Origin: Ophiobolus disseminans
Taxonomy: Eukaryota > Ascomycota > Dothideomycetes > Pleosporales > Phaeosphaeriaceae
NCBI GenBank assembly: GCA_010093685.1
Contig: MU006221.1
Coordinates: 899,491 to 963,490 of the forward strand
DNA: 64,000 bases
Direction of reading: 5' to 3'
Shown here one piece after another: positions 34,329 to 46,451 of this stretch. Under the pieces are notes generated by a model that saw nothing but the letters and a program-made list of their open reading frames with translations, had not been told where the DNA came from and made no database searches. The position numbers were made by a program, and so were the translations under genes. The number at the start of each line of letters is the position of its first letter. The stretch's first letter is position 1.

Positions 34329-35127
34329 ATGTCATCTTCTGCAAAGCCTCCGTTGCCACAAGTAGCCTACGGCGAAGGACCCGAAGTGTTTCGCACGTAT
34401 CCTCATCAACTACAAGCGGAGCCGTACTATGAGCAAGCACCATTACCACCGCTTGTGTCATCCGAGAAAGGGAAGATTTTGGGTCTGCAACGTCAAGTCT
34501 TTTGGCTCTGCTTGACATTACTTGTGGTGGTAATTGTGGCTGCAGTGGGCGGAGGCGTTGGAGGGACTCTTGCCGTGCAGAGTGCAAAGTCAGTATTACA
34601 AACCTATAGTCGGAGGCTGGCCATGATGAACTAACACGTACCATAGATCGAAAGCAGAGGCGCCTTCCCAAGCGACGACGGTTGTTACCGTATCTCCTGT
34701 AGGCATCCAGACAAGCGGGTCACCTTCAGCCTTGCTTCCGAGTCCCACAACAAGCGTGGCGAGAGGCTCTACGACTCAAACATTAGGGTCCGTGTACACT
34801 CCTACACCACCTAAAGACGTTCTCCTCGTCGATTACTCTTGTCCTGCTTCTGGGAAGGTTTCAATCGCCCTTGATACGGTGTTCGATTGCATTGTAGGGA
34901 ATTCCCCTCTACAAGACTATGCAGGCTTTGTTGCATACAGCCAAAGGGATTGCCTCGAGGCGTGCATCCTAGCGAATATTGTCCAAAAGAAGATTGTATG
35001 CGTTGCAGTTGCCTACTCTGGGAAGATGCAGCAGATGTGGACCTCGGTTGGAGCCAACTGCTTCTTGAAGACACAACTTGGTACTGTGTCCGGTGGTGAC
35101 GATTGGACAATACTAAAACGTATTTAA
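34329..35127 (+). CDS. Single-pass membrane protein with PAN/apple-like extracellular domain
   Basis: Exons 34329-34588 and 34647-35127 (intron GTCAGT...CCATAG, with CTAAC) give 246 residues. Layout: a Pro/Tyr-rich cytoplasmic N-terminus, a basic anchor LQRQ, one membrane helix (FWLCLTLLVVVIVAAVGG), a Ser/Thr-rich stalk and a C-terminal Cys-containing domain. In the last part DYSCPAS, FDCIVGN, YSQRDCLEACI, CVAVAYSG and ANCFLKT follow the spacing of PAN/apple-like domains common in membrane proteins of Pezizomycotina. Probably at the cell surface, perhaps a carbohydrate or protein binder. Function unknown; the domain assignment is by pattern only. Confidence 0.65.
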
Positions 35128-36024
35128 GCTATTAGGCTATGCAGTGCAATTCAAAGAGTCCGGCTCTCCCGTCGTTTTCAAACAGCAACTTCGGTAAGAT
35201 ATATCCTGTAATGACAAAGTGAGCAGCGCAAAGGTCTCGAAGCTTTCAGCACCACGATTTCCTCCTAGCTAAGGGGTAGCCAATTACTATGTATTATTCT
35301 AGTCTATCAGCTTCCCGCGAGATCTCGAACCTTTTTGCACTATACCGACCCAGATGCGGGGATCTTGGCGTATCGGATGCCACACTTCTGTTCGTCGACT
35401 TTCCTTCAATCCCCGGCCACCTGCCTCCTGGGGTAGTAAGATGAGTCCAAGCTTGCCTAAAACACAAGCTCGCTGTTCTAGCCGACCGTCTCATAACTGT
35501 CATGTGGTTTTCCTGGAGATTCTGTCTCCGGCTTACCACAGACAAACTCCAAGCAGTCGATCATGCCCAGTTTCCTTTGAGACCATCAGGACTTGTTGCC
35601 TGCAAAACGAAACTTGGCGCGGCGGAACAGATGATGAGATTACGTACAACCTTCGACATTGGTTCGTTCGTGCACGCACATCAATCTTGGAACGCTTCTC
35701 ATCCATGGAAACAATCATCAGATAGTTAAGGTAGCCCTGGAAGTCTTTCCGCACTAGGTGTAGCTCATGCTGTGTATTTCCCGGTACGCACATCGTTCCA
35801 GTAAATATGGTCCAAGAGCTAACAAGCTGTATGGTTTCACCCCGAAGGCTGAGGTCTACCGTAAGAGTGAGGGATTACTTATGACCACTCAAGTGAGATG
35901 GGGCCAAAAGATCACGACCGCCACGGTCTCACCAGTCGATTCGAATACGATAATCCGGTCAAGAGTCAACCTTGGGAACTCGGGAGAATCAGGCGAGCAT
36001 CGGTCAATGTCAGCAATTCAAGAA
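35128..36024. other. Intergenic region
   Basis: About 0.9 kb. The long open frame entering the next gene from 35767 is not preceded by plausible coding sequence; the region looks non-coding. Confidence 0.45.
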
Positions 36025-36032
36025 TATAAAAG
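36025..36032 (+). promoter_or_regulatory. TATA box of small secreted protein gene
   Basis: TATAAAAG, about 120 bases before ATG 36151. Confidence 0.6.
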
Positions 36033-36150
36033 TGGTGTAGTGCTACTGTTTACTCGCATGGCTCATCCACGCGATATATTCCTTCAAAACGAGACTCAGC
36101 TTCACCTTATACTTTACCATTCCAACCCAAAAGACGTCGTCCTCTTCAAG

Positions 36151-36504
36151 ATGCGCTTCACCCTTACCTCCGCCGTCGCCATCATGGCTGGTTTTGCTGC
36201 CAGCGGGTCTGCCTTCGTCATCAACACCTACAGTGACTTGAACTGTGGGAGTGGCGTTCAGAACGACGTCAACACCTGGGACAACACTTGCGCGACTTGG
36301 CCCGATGGTTTCAAGTCATTCAAGATCACAACATGGGGTGGCAGCCATCAAAAAGCGTATTTCTTCGCGCCCGATAACTGTGGAAGCCTTCCGGGCGCTA
36401 TTGCGTCGGGCTGGGTGGACTCTACTTCGAACAGTTTTGTACTCGGAAATTGTTACCATTTCAATAGCGCGTCTGCGAATGCAATCGCCTCCTACGCTAG
36501 TTGA
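36151..36504 (+). CDS. Small secreted cysteine-containing protein
   Basis: Intronless, 117 residues. The start is ATG 36151, not the upstream in-frame codons, because a clear signal peptide begins there (MRFTLTSAVAIMAGFAASG, then cleavage near SA-F). The mature protein is about 97 residues with four cysteines (LNCGSG, NTCATWP, DNCGSL, GNCYHF), rich in Asn, Ser, Gly and aromatic residues. No known domain is recognised. The size, secretion signal and paired cysteines make it a candidate effector or apoplastic protein, which is an inference. A TATA box lies upstream. Confidence 0.7.
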   Translation: MRFTLTSAVAIMAGFAASGSAFVINTYSDLNCGSGVQNDVNTWDNTCATWPDGFKSFKITTWGGSHQKAYFFAPDNCGSLPGAIASGWVDSTSNSFVLGNCYHFNSASANAIASYAS

Positions 36505-37482
36505 CACGTTTGAGTTGTTCATCAAGGTAAGTATTGATGTTGAGGTGGACGAAGAGAAGCTAATAGCGTCCTAGAAGTCAGTAGTATGATGGATTATCTT
36601 CGGGACGCAGAAAGCAAGAAGAGTTCACTCGTTTCGATGAGGATCCCACGATCTCATTCACTCCTTCTGTTGGTAGTTCAGGAGGCTGTAAACCTTCTAT
36701 GTAGGCAAAAATAAAATCATCTGTTTGCCAAATATGCCCCTTTGTGAAACCCATATAATGCGTCAACTCACATGAAAGCAATCCTGAAAATTCTTCAATC
36801 CGACAGAAATGTGAGACCAGGAAGACCCACTGCCACACTAATGAACCTTGCAATTCATGGACCTCGTTACATTTGATAGCTAATATTTTTGACGGGTAGC
36901 TTCAGCAAGACAGAACCTTGGAAGATGTTGGTATGCCCCAAAGGCGGGGTCTTCGCTTGTGGCTACCTGGCTAACTACTAAGCTGTTAGGGACATGTGCA
37001 GAGTCCATTGAGCCTAGCTTATTCAGGCTCCGGTTGCGTCGAGAAAGCCTTCCCCGTCCACATGGATCGGCACGTCTCTACCCCAAAATGTTGCACAATC
37101 CTGCACCCGCTCCCGACGGTTTGGCAACCTCGCAGCCTGGTCGAAACATAAAGATTGTAGCTCGTGAGTTTTACTCCGTCACAAAACTCCTTAATAAGCG
37201 ACTCCAAAGACGCCACTGGGAACCCTTTGCAACAACAAATAATCTATCTAGGCGTATACGAAAATTATAGAATGACTCATGGCTTGTTCTCACAAACTAA
37301 CCACGCTGCAACGTGCTTGGACGTTTCCGGGGAGTGCATGAGAACCTTGGAAATCTGCAAGCTGCTGCTTTGAGCCTGACTGTACAAGGGCACGATTATG
37401 TGGGCAGACTGGATTCGTTATAATGTGCTAGGATCCCACAGGATGCGGGAAAAGACCGTGAGGGGTTTCAGGGCACGATGAG
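36505..37482. other. Intergenic region
   Basis: Nearly 1 kb without a supported gene; it contains the 3' region of the secreted-protein gene and the upstream region of the P450. Confidence 0.5.
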
Positions 37483-37489
37483 TATAAAT
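37483..37489 (+). promoter_or_regulatory. TATA box of the P450 gene
   Basis: TATAAAT, about 65 bases before the ATG at 37553. Confidence 0.5.
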
Positions 37490-37552
37490 GCTATCGTGCA
37501 ACATTATTTCTCTTTCTGCGCCTAAGCTCGAACTGTCATCCGTGAATTGATC

Positions 37553-39345
37553 ATGGATACCATATTCTATGCGCTGCTCAGCGCACTCATTTTGTACGTC
37601 CTGTACCTTCTCGCTCGCATTGGGCACCGACCAAATGGCTACCCCCCAGGTCCACCTACCCTGCCAGTACTCGGGAACATTCATCTCGTACGTACCGATT
37701 CTGCGCGTGCCTCGCTCACAAACTTTTACACATGCTAACCAGCCAAACAAGATACCGAAAGAGAACCCGCATCTCCAATTCCAGATTTGGGCTAACCAAT
37801 ACGGGGGCGTTTACTCCTTGATGCTCGGCACGAAGACCATGATCGTTTTGTCTAGCGATAACCCGATCAAGGACCTTCTCGACAAGAAGAGCGCGATATA
37901 CAGCGGGCGACCAGATTTGTATACCGGGCAAACTCTGATGAGTGGTGATAAGAGAATGGTCATGATGAACTACGGATCGCCCTGGAGAACTGTAAGCTAT
38001 GATAGATGGGTGTGTGAGTTCAAGTAATGCTGACGGGGCGCAGATACGCAAACTATACCATAACTCTTTGCACGTGAATAAATCTGCGGAGTACATCCCG
38101 AGCCAGGAGGTCGAGAACAAACAGCTTTTGTTCGATATGATGACCGACGAAACGAACTTGATGGAGCACTTCCGACGATACTCTTCTTCGCTTATCACAA
38201 GCATTGTATATGGGTAAGGACATCTCTATTCGCATTCCCTGAAAGTACTTATATTATGAAGCTTTCGATGGCCTTCGTTCCAGCATCCTCTCCTTCAGAC
38301 TCTCTTCGAAAATCTTGACAACTACGTTCGGCTCAATACCACCGGTGGCGCCATGGCCGCAGACTTTTATCCTATCTTGAGATACCTACCTACCAGTCTA
38401 ATGCCCTCTAAACGCGAAGCTTTGGATCACTACAATCACGAGATAAAACTGTACACCGACCTTTATCTTGCTACGAAACGCTCGCGAGAAAAACTTCGTT
38501 CTACATCACGCCCATGCGTATGTGATGATGTCGTTGAAGTCCAAGCCAAGGAAGGCTTTTCGGACGAGTACACCGCACACATCCCGGCCCAGCTATGGGA
38601 AGCGGGGTCCGACACGACCTCAACGCAACTTTACGCCTTCGTGCAAGCTCTCCTACTCTATCCGCACATCCAAGCAAAAGGTCAAGCTGAGCTTGACTTC
38701 GTTGTAGGCCCCGACCGCATGCCCACCCTTGAGGATATGTCGAGTCTCCCTTACGTACGCGCCTGCGTGAAAGAATCATTTAGATGGCATCCGACGGCTG
38801 TCCTAGGCGCGTTCCCACATTCGACAAGTGAAAACGACACATACAACGGCTACCGTATCCCTAAAAACGCCATCATACTCACAAATACATGGGCTATACA
38901 CCGCGATCCAAAGCGCTACCCAAATCCATCCGTCTTCGATCCCGAGCGCTTCATTGGCGATAACACTACTTCTTCCGAAAGTGCAAATTGCATGGACGTC
39001 TCAAAGCGAGACCATTTTGGTTTTGGAGCTGGGCGCCGGATCTGTCCTGGTATGAATGTTGCTGACCGTAGTATGCTGTTGGGCATATCGAGGATCTTCT
39101 GGGCGTTCGACATCAAGCCTAAGAAGGGCAAGGCGTTGCCCACACAGGATGACTTTGAGCCAGGTTTCGTGGCAATTCCAAAGAGGTTCGACGTAGATGT
39201 GAAGCCGAGGAGTGATGGCCGAGAAAAGATTGTGCGGTCAGAGTGGGAGAAGGCAAAGGAGGGTCTGGATGAGGATGGGCAGTTTCTTGGCGGGTGGGGC
39301 GGACCGAAGTACAATGGCGGACAGTCTGCGGGTCCTACAGGTTGA
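37553..39345 (+). CDS. Cytochrome P450 monooxygenase
   Basis: Membrane-anchored microsomal P450. Exons 37553-37687, 37752-37991, 38044-38213 and 38262-39345 give 542 residues. An N-terminal anchor (IFYALLSALILYVLYLLA) and the proline hinge YPPGPPTLPVLGN are in exon 1. Further on are the I-helix AGSDTTSTQ, the ExxR motif ESFR, PERF and the heme loop FGAGRRICPG (Cys443). Introns 1 and 3 use AAG acceptors; both are fixed by the reading frame (NIHL-IPKENPHL and IVYG-FRWPSFQ). The C-terminus has a Gly-rich extension. Overall it resembles the CYP65/CYP64-like group that includes O-methylsterigmatocystin oxidoreductase annotations. Substrate unknown. Confidence 0.9.
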
Positions 39346-40105
39346 GAAAAAGTAAGTCTAGCAAGGTTGGTAATGGTGTGATGAAAAGGAGAGAGTATTT
39401 CGTACATTCCTATCAACTTGATTACAGCTGTCCGCGACAGCCAGTCTCGTGGTGTTGTATTCATCTATGTCTCCCAATGGGAGAAAAAAGACAAAAACAT
39501 ACAACAGCGGGTATTCGCTAGTGGTCACCCACCTAACTACTAATCCGCCGGTATCCTGCTTAACGTGTGGAGAGCAAACGGGATCCAGTGTTCTCAAAAT
39601 CCTGTGGTCGTATGTAAAAGAATGCACCAGTTTTTAACTATATACAGATACCTAGTATTCGAACACCTTGCTATTTACGTGTATTAAATTGGCTCAAACG
39701 GAATCAAAGACGGCTGAAGTCTCCGGGTGTCGCTGTGTGCACTGACTAGGTCTACTGAAACAGATTTGGTGTGGTAATGATGTACCTCGGCAGCGGTGGT
39801 ATGTCCTAAGGGAGGCAAACCGGGCGGCGAACCAGCTACCTTGAGCTACCCTAAGCATAACAATCAATATTGAGAAAACATTCGGAGTAGAGACAAAAAA
39901 GAAGTTACGCGCACTTTCTGGCCGTCGGTGACATCGTCGTTGTCGGCCCTTTTGATGTGCTCACATTTTCCGCCGATCATTGCGTCATCTCGAGTCCAGG
40001 TACTTAAATTCGACATTCTTCGACACAACTCCAACAACAGACTGCAAAAGCACAACTACACATATTCTTCAGTTACTGTATTTAACTCAATCGTACACCT
40101 TCACC
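39346..40105. other. Intergenic region
   Basis: About 0.75 kb between the P450 and Hsp31-like genes; no gene or clear element seen. Confidence 0.5.
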
Positions 40106-40795
40106 ATGTCCAAGCCCTCCATCCTCTTCGTCCTCACCTCCCACAACAAGCTTGGAAACCTTGACAAGCCAACCGGCTGGTACCTGCCAGAGCTCGCCCA
40201 CCCATACCACGTTCTGCGCAACAAAGCCAATATCACAGTTGCATCGCCCAAAGGTGGCGAGGCCCCGCTCGACCCCTCATCTGTCGAAGCCTCGAAAGAC
40301 GATGTCTCAGTCAACTTCCTCAAGAACGACGAGCAGGTCTGGAAAACAACCCAGAAGCTCAGCGACTTTTCCGGAAAAGCCAAGGACTTTGACGCAATCT
40401 TCTACGTGGGCGGTCACGGGCCGATGTTCGATCTCGCAGACGACGCAACATCTCAGCAGTTGATCAAAGAGTTCTGGGAAGCAGACAAGATTGTATCAGC
40501 GGTGTGCCACGCGCCGGCCGTGTTCTACAACGTCAAATTGAGCGATGGAAGCTTGCTCGTTGCGGGCAAGGAAGTTACCGCCTTCACGAATGCTGAGGAG
40601 GACCAAGTGGGTCTGAGCGAGGTTGTGCCGTTTTTGCCCGAGGATGCATTGAACAAGGCGAGCGGGGGAAAGTTCGTCAAGGCTGCCGAGCCATGGGGAG
40701 AGAAAGTTGTGGTGTCGGGCAGGCTGATTACCGGGCAGAATCCGGCGAGTGCGACGGGTGTTGGTGAGGCGATTGCGAAGGCGCTGAAGATTTGA
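40106..40795 (+). CDS. HSP31: Hsp31/DJ-1-family protein (class I glutamine amidotransferase-like)
   Basis: Single exon, 229 residues. DJ-1/PfpI fold protein of the Hsp31 type, known as glutathione-independent glyoxalase III and stress chaperone. The nucleophile is Cys134 in SAVCHAPAV with the adjacent His135; the conserved acidic residue is Glu29 in GWYLPELAHPY. The core strand FYVGGHGPMFDL and the late segment SGRLITGQNPASATG are characteristic. Start chosen at ATG 40106, where MSKPSILFVLTSH begins, rather than the upstream in-frame extension. No targeting signal, so probably cytosolic. It may deal with reactive carbonyls. Confidence 0.93.
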   Translation: MSKPSILFVLTSHNKLGNLDKPTGWYLPELAHPYHVLRNKANITVASPKGGEAPLDPSSVEASKDDVSVNFLKNDEQVWKTTQKLSDFSGKAKDFDAIFYVGGHGPMFDLADDATSQQLIKEFWEADKIVSAVCHAPAVFYNVKLSDGSLLVAGKEVTAFTNAEEDQVGLSEVVPFLPEDALNKASGGKFVKAAEPWGEKVVVSGRLITGQNPASATGVGEAIAKALKI

Positions 40796-41324
40796 AGCAT
40801 GATTATCATAAAGTAAACAACAATCCAAGAAATTGAAACAAATATTCAAACTCGTGATGGTATCACGTATGGCCACGTTTCTCGTGATTTCATATAACTG
40901 TATGCGTTTCGGGGTGTGTTCCGGGCTTTGACATTGGAGAGAAGGAGCCAGTCTACCGCGTAGTGTTGTCAAGGCTAGGCCGATGCGGGGGACTACATTG
41001 AAGTAGCGTCGTGTAAATACGAAACTAAAATAAGGAGGCCTTGAGACTCATAGGCTACGAGATTGAAGCAAGGGTCGAACGAAACATGAATCGCGTGGCA
41101 CGATAGTTATGAAGAACTTCGGAAATGGAAGATTTTTTGACGTAATCCTCGTTGAGCAAAGGAGACGGGCTTCGGTCATCAAGACGTTTGGATTTGGGGA
41201 TAGCTACTACACATCTATCATTTCGTTGTGTTGTACGCGACTAACTGTATGACTTGCAAGCTTGCCCGACAGCCGAACACCTTTCCACGCTCTGTGAACA
41301 AGTCGCCTACACTGACCCCGAACT
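40796..41324. other. Convergent 3' region
   Basis: About 0.5 kb between the convergent Hsp31-like and TYW4 genes; nothing beyond expected untranslated regions is seen. The antisense frame over the Hsp31 gene (40496-40972) is a shadow. Confidence 0.5.
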
Positions 41325-44300
41325 TCAGCAAGACCGAGTTTCCGCTTGCCTCTCTATATCTTCCGTCGCTTTCTTCCCGATCGCATCAGCCTTGTCCTGA
41401 ATCTCACCCGCCAGCCTATCAAGGTAAAACCTCGCAAGCTCAGGCTTCACGTCTTTAAAAGCACGCACAATCTTTTCGACATCTCTTCTCCCGTTCTCAT
41501 ATGCCTGCAAATCTCTATTGCCGTAGACGTCTTTGCCCGCCGCGTACCCCTTTTCAAGGTCTTTCCAAAACATGTTGACGGCGACACTAACGCCTTCGTC
41601 TGGAGTAGCTGTATGACTCCACATGGACGGGATGAAGAGTATATCGCTGGGCTTGAGAGACGCAATGTGTGGGTGCATGGAGTTGAGCTTGGTGTGTTTT
41701 GATGTTAAAACGTCGATGTTGGAGGAGGACCCGCCGGGCGGGTAGTCAAGGTGTTTGACATCGGACGGCGGATAGAGACGCAGTGTCTTTGTGCCGCGAA
41801 TCTGGCAGAGGATGTTGGAGAGGACGTCGTAGTGTAGCCATAGCGACACTGGTCCTGAGATGCGCAGGGGTGAGCTGTGGCAGTTGGACTTCACTATGTC
41901 AAACACGTCCGGTAAGCTGAAGTCATTTGCGATGGTTGGAAAGTCATCTTCGAGTCTAGTTGGCAGCTTGTTCGGCTGAGTCGATGACACGGCGCGGAGG
42001 TATGCCTTCGAGCCTTGCGCGATGCCATCAAGAAAGTCCGCTGTGCTCCTCTTCACATATTGAAAATTCTTATCCTTGAACGTCATGCGATCTGAAGCGC
42101 ACTCATGAACGACAAGTTCTCGATCTGCACCAATCTTCTCCTTCAGGTAGTCGGTGGTCCAAAGGTCCGTGCATGGGCCGATATCTATGCCTTCGATGAT
42201 GGCTGGTTTTGAGCTAGCGAGCAGACGACCAAACTCCTCAGCTGACTGCAAACGTACGCGAGGCACCTCTACTGCCCGAGGATCGGACGAAATGCTTGCT
42301 TTACTAGGTCGCGGTTTACGGGAAGCTTCAAGTGGCCTCGCTTGTGCTGTGCCGTTGGTCTGGAGCTGTGCCGTACGCCACGACCTCGCCCCTTGCCCAG
42401 CTTTTGTGACGGTAAAGTATCCCTGATTCCAAAAGCTACCCATTGAGAAACACACAGCCCCACCCCCTACAATTAGTATTTCATCGGATGATACTGCAAC
42501 AACACCCATGCCTATGAGCAATGGCCACGTCGATGGCAGTTGCATAATGGGAGACCGCATGATGATCTCGTTGCTACTATGCGTCAGTAGTAAGAGGTCT
42601 TCTGATAGACTGTGGACCCCGTTCTTTGAAACACCTCCAATGAGTAACAAGGACTCTCCCCAGGGAATTAAGGCGGCACCCATGCGTGCATAGGCGGTAC
42701 CCGATATGTTGCTGTGCATATCATTGGTACGGTTTATAAAGCGTATCCGTAATGTTGGTGTGGCTGTAGAAAGGGACCACTCCCAAACGTCTTCCAATAT
42801 GCAACTTCCGCTCATCCCGCCGATCAGCAATCCCGAGCCGTGAGTTGGGTCCAGGGTAGAGATCGCGGCGCCAAAACGTGCCGATGGCTGCGGTCCATCC
42901 ACGGGTACGTTGAGCCAGCCGCTGTTGGCGGTCCAGAACAGCCAGTCATCTAGTGATTCGCCGGTACTACTTTTGCCCCCAAAAACTAAGACGCCGCTGA
43001 TCTGTGCTGCGTCACACTTGAAGCTCAGAGCAACAGCACAATGCCGGTATCGAGCCTGTGCTAAGTCGTCGGTCCTTGTCCAAATTTCATCCCGCATGAG
43101 CCAGCAGTCGTTGAGGGCCTGTTGAGGGGACCCGCGGCCTCCCACCAATATGGCCTCATTGCCGCTAGACGTGATTGTGTGGCACATGCGTGCAGACGGA
43201 GTCTGCAACAAGGAGGGCTGAGCCCCAAGAGACTGTTTCTCTCGTTTCAGCACATCTACACTCGAGAGACGAGTGGATGTCCCTTGTCCGCCGTGCACCA
43301 TAGCATACTTGCCCTCATCGAGACTGAAGGCAGCAGGGAAACGTCGTGTGGTCAGAAAACTATCTGCCGAGTTTTCATAATGAAGCAGGCTAATTGCCTC
43401 CATAGAGTTATTATGCGCGGTGGTTGTGCCCATCCCTGGTGTCTCAGTTGAACCATTTAGCTCTGCATTCGATGCCACCAAGAGAAAGTAGTGACCGCCA
43501 AATAGTGCAAACTCTTCCCATTCGTCGAACGGCTCAATGGCCTCAAGCTTCCGTCGGAGAGAGGGAGGGGTAAAGCCGTCGTCCTGCCAGAGCTGCCACA
43601 AATTGCGACACATATCGACTCGTTCCCAGCCTAAATTCACAAACCGGGATGAATGTTGGTCGAGCGTTGAGTACCGCCCAACGGCATGAATAGAGGCCTG
43701 CAGTTTCTTGAAATGAGCCAGCATAGTCTTTGCGAACGGATGATCGGGTCCTTGTGGAAGATACTGCTCTAGAATGCAAAAACGAGCTGATTTTGTGAGC
43801 AAACGCCAGAGAAGTGGTCACAACAAGATGCATACCATCGTCAAGGGTGCTTGCCCATTTTATCAAAGTATCCGAGTCGTCCACGGGCATGTAAGTGGCA
43901 GACACTTCGGCGATGAAGAGTACCGAAGACGAGGATATCTCCAACTCACATCGTAACATGCGCTCCAGAGCGGCGAGGTCTCTCAGGTCACAGCCTAGTG
44001 CTAGATATCTGTCACTGCGAAGATAGATAGGTGGGCTCGAATCGCGGACATGTGTTTTGAAGAGCGCGTTCCGGAGGAGATCGTTGTTGAGTATACAGTC
44101 TCTCTTCTTCCCGATCAGCTGCGAGTAGTCGACGTCGACAAAGGTGGCAAGCTTCGTCAGAGTCTCGTATCGATGCCAAAACTGGAACGGTAGTGGATCA
44201 CTTGTTTTACTTAGTGTTCGCCCTCCCCCATCTTTCACCACCGGCAGTCTTACTCACTATCCACAACCTAGATTGACGATAACTTTAGGCTTGCCGTTGT

Positions 44301-44626
44301 CTTCTTCGAGGAAGCGACGAACGACTTGCTCAATTGCATGCATTCGAAGCCAGTAACCGCGATTGATAAGTGGGTTACGTCGAGCGAACTTGGGCGCAAA
44401 TGGCTCATAGTAATCTGGCTCGTCGCTCAGATACAGTTTCGACACACATCTTTTCGAAACAATGCTGCTGTCGTTTGTCTACCGTCCATGTCAGTTCAGT
44501 GTTGAAGGGCAAACAGTTTCCCCAAGTAGTTGGCAAATTTCTCACATTCATAACATCCTCGTCTCTCTTGTCCTTCTTCGAGCGTACTTTATTTTTCCCT
44601 CTTGGAACACCATTAGTTGACTTCAT
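41325..44626 (-). CDS. PPM2: TYW4/Ppm2, tRNA wybutosine-synthesizing protein
   Basis: Enzyme of wybutosine formation on tRNA-Phe: a methyltransferase that also carries out the final methoxycarbonylation. Exons 44626-44546, 44478-44258, 44200-43836 and 43786-41325 give 1042 residues with the frame preserved. The N-terminal leucine-carboxyl-methyltransferase domain has TNDSSIVSKRCVSKLYLSDE and the SAM loop VNLGCGYDPLPFQFW, created at the second junction (AAG acceptor). A Kelch-type middle has repeated Gly-Gly motifs (LVGGRGS, VFGGKSS, LIGGMSG, LIGGVSK, IVGGGAV). The C-terminal JmjC/cupin domain has SLWLHYDVLSNILCQIRG and ILFIPSMWSHTATP. An upstream in-frame ATG at 44737 is less likely. Divergent from Atg18. 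Confidence 0.92.
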
Positions 44627-45014
44627 TTTCCCGAGTGCAGACCCCGTCGTGATAGGGTGAGGCGTGAATGGCGCCCGATGTGGTGATGGATTTTCGGCAA
44701 AAGCAAGCGGGGCTAGTGGATCCCTGCAGCTAGGCAACGGGCAGGTGCGACCATGCGTTCATCACGAGCTGGCCTTGTGCGCGAAGGTGACCTCCAGGAC
44801 CCAGTATTCACGCAGCACGCAAGTATATATGTCGCTTTTGTTACGGCAAACACAGAGTTCCGCTGTTCCACGCCGGCAACCGTAGCGCAGCAGCAGCGTC
44901 GTGAACAGCAGGCCCAAGCTCTACTAGCTATCCGTCGATATCTCTGAGACTCATTATCGCGGGTCACACTTCCCAGGCTTCTTTGGCTGCACCCTCTGGC
45001 CTTGTGCGCTGGCC
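44627..45014. promoter_or_regulatory. Divergent promoter, TYW4 / Atg18
   Basis: About 0.39 kb between the two ATGs. Contains TATATAT near 44824, but no firm site assignment is possible. Confidence 0.45.
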
Positions 45015-46451
45015 ATGAACTTCGTGACCTTCAACCAAGACCACAGCCTCTTAGGCGTCGGTACCAGCAATGGCCACCGCATCTACACCACAGACCCCTT
45101 CAACAAGCAGTCCGAGGCACGCGAGGGCGATGTGTCGAGCCTAGAAATGCTCTTCTCGACCTCTCTGGTCGCTCTCACGCTCTCTCCTCGCGTCCTACGT
45201 ATACAGAACACAAAGGTCGGTTATGCAGCCACCCGTGTTTGCTCGTCCGGCACTGACACTGGGAAGAGGCACTCCACGATATGTGAGATGACGTTTCGCA
45301 CCGCCATATTGGCCATGCGCATGAACAGGAAGCGACTCGTGGTAGTGCTCGAGTCAGAGCTCTACATCTACGACATCAGCAACATGCAGATGCTGAGGAC
45401 TGAGAAGACGTCGCCAAACCCAAACGGTAGGAGAGACGCTGTCCAGCTGATCGAGGATACTAACGAGAACAGCGATATGCGCCCTATCGTCGTCCTCGGA
45501 CAACAACTACCTCGTCTACCCACTTCCCACCAAAGCCGCGCCCGCTACCTTCCAGCCTCCGTCACATGCGCCGCCCAAGTCCGACCACATCGCGCCTACC
45601 AGCGGGGAGGTGTTAATATACGATGCGACCAAGATGGAGGCAGTGAATGTGATAGAAGCACACAACTCGCCCCTGTCCTGCATTGCGCTGAACAATGACG
45701 GGACGCTGTTGGCCACGGCCTCGGAAAAAGGCACCATTATCCGCGTCTTCTCAATCCCAGACGCGCAGAAGCTGTACCAGTTCAGGAGAGGCTCGATACC
45801 GGCCAGGATATATAGCATGTCGTTCAACTCTACATCAACCCTTCTGAGTGTCTCGTCGGCCACCGAGACGGTCCACATCTTTCGGTTGGGGGCGCCCAAC
45901 ACCAGCCGGAGTAACAGTATCTCTTCCGGCCCCACAAACTCCATGTCAGCGTCGCACCAACGAAGCAGCAGCCGCACAAGCGAAGACATGGCAGACGACT
46001 TCGGGTCGAGCATAGCAGACAACCCAGCTGTAGAGCGGAAACCGTTGAACCCAACATTTGCAAGCATGATCCGGCGGACCTCTCAAACCGTCGGCAAGTC
46101 CTTTGCAGCCACTGTTGGGGGTTATCTCCCCGGTGCGGTTGCACAGATCTGGGAACCGGCGCGGGACTTTGCCTGGGTGAAGATTCCCAGATCCTCCAAC
46201 AGCGCCTCTGCCGGCCCTATGCGGACCGTCGTTGCACTGAGTAATAATGGCCCTCAGATTATGGTGGTGACGAGCGAAGGAAACTACTATGTGTTCAACG
46301 TCGACCTGGAAAAGGGCGGCGAAGGGACGCTGTACAAACAATACTCGTGAGTAGATTTGTCTTCCCGAGAGCACTAGCAGCTGCTGACATGTCTAGGCTA
46401 CTCGAGCCAAATGAGCTCGCAACTAGCAACTTGCAGGATCTGCCCGAGTAG
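45015..46451 (+). CDS. ATG18: Atg18-type PROPPIN, autophagy protein
   Basis: WD-repeat beta-propeller binding PI3P and PI(3,5)P2, needed for autophagosome formation and vacuole fission. Exons 45015-45215, 45267-45426, 45473-46346 and 46397-46451 give 429 residues. The lipid-binding FRRG motif is at 224-227 within LYQFRRGS. Typical blade segments are FNQDHSLLGVGTSNG, LNRKRL-like MNRKRLVVVLESELYIYD, NNDGTLLATASEKGTIIRVF and the C-terminal VALSNNGPQIMVVTSEGNYYVFN. Intron 1 (51 nt) is stop-free and in frame, with an AAG acceptor; removing it restores QNTK-RHSTICEMTF. A Ser-rich loop near 280 is probably phosphorylated. Confidence 0.95.

Noticed and set aside
35767..36150. Upstream extension of the small secreted protein
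   Set aside because: It would bury a clear signal peptide internally; the TATA box at 36025 lies within this extension.
40496..40972. Antisense open frame over the Hsp31-like gene
   Set aside because: A shadow of a strongly supported gene on the other strand.
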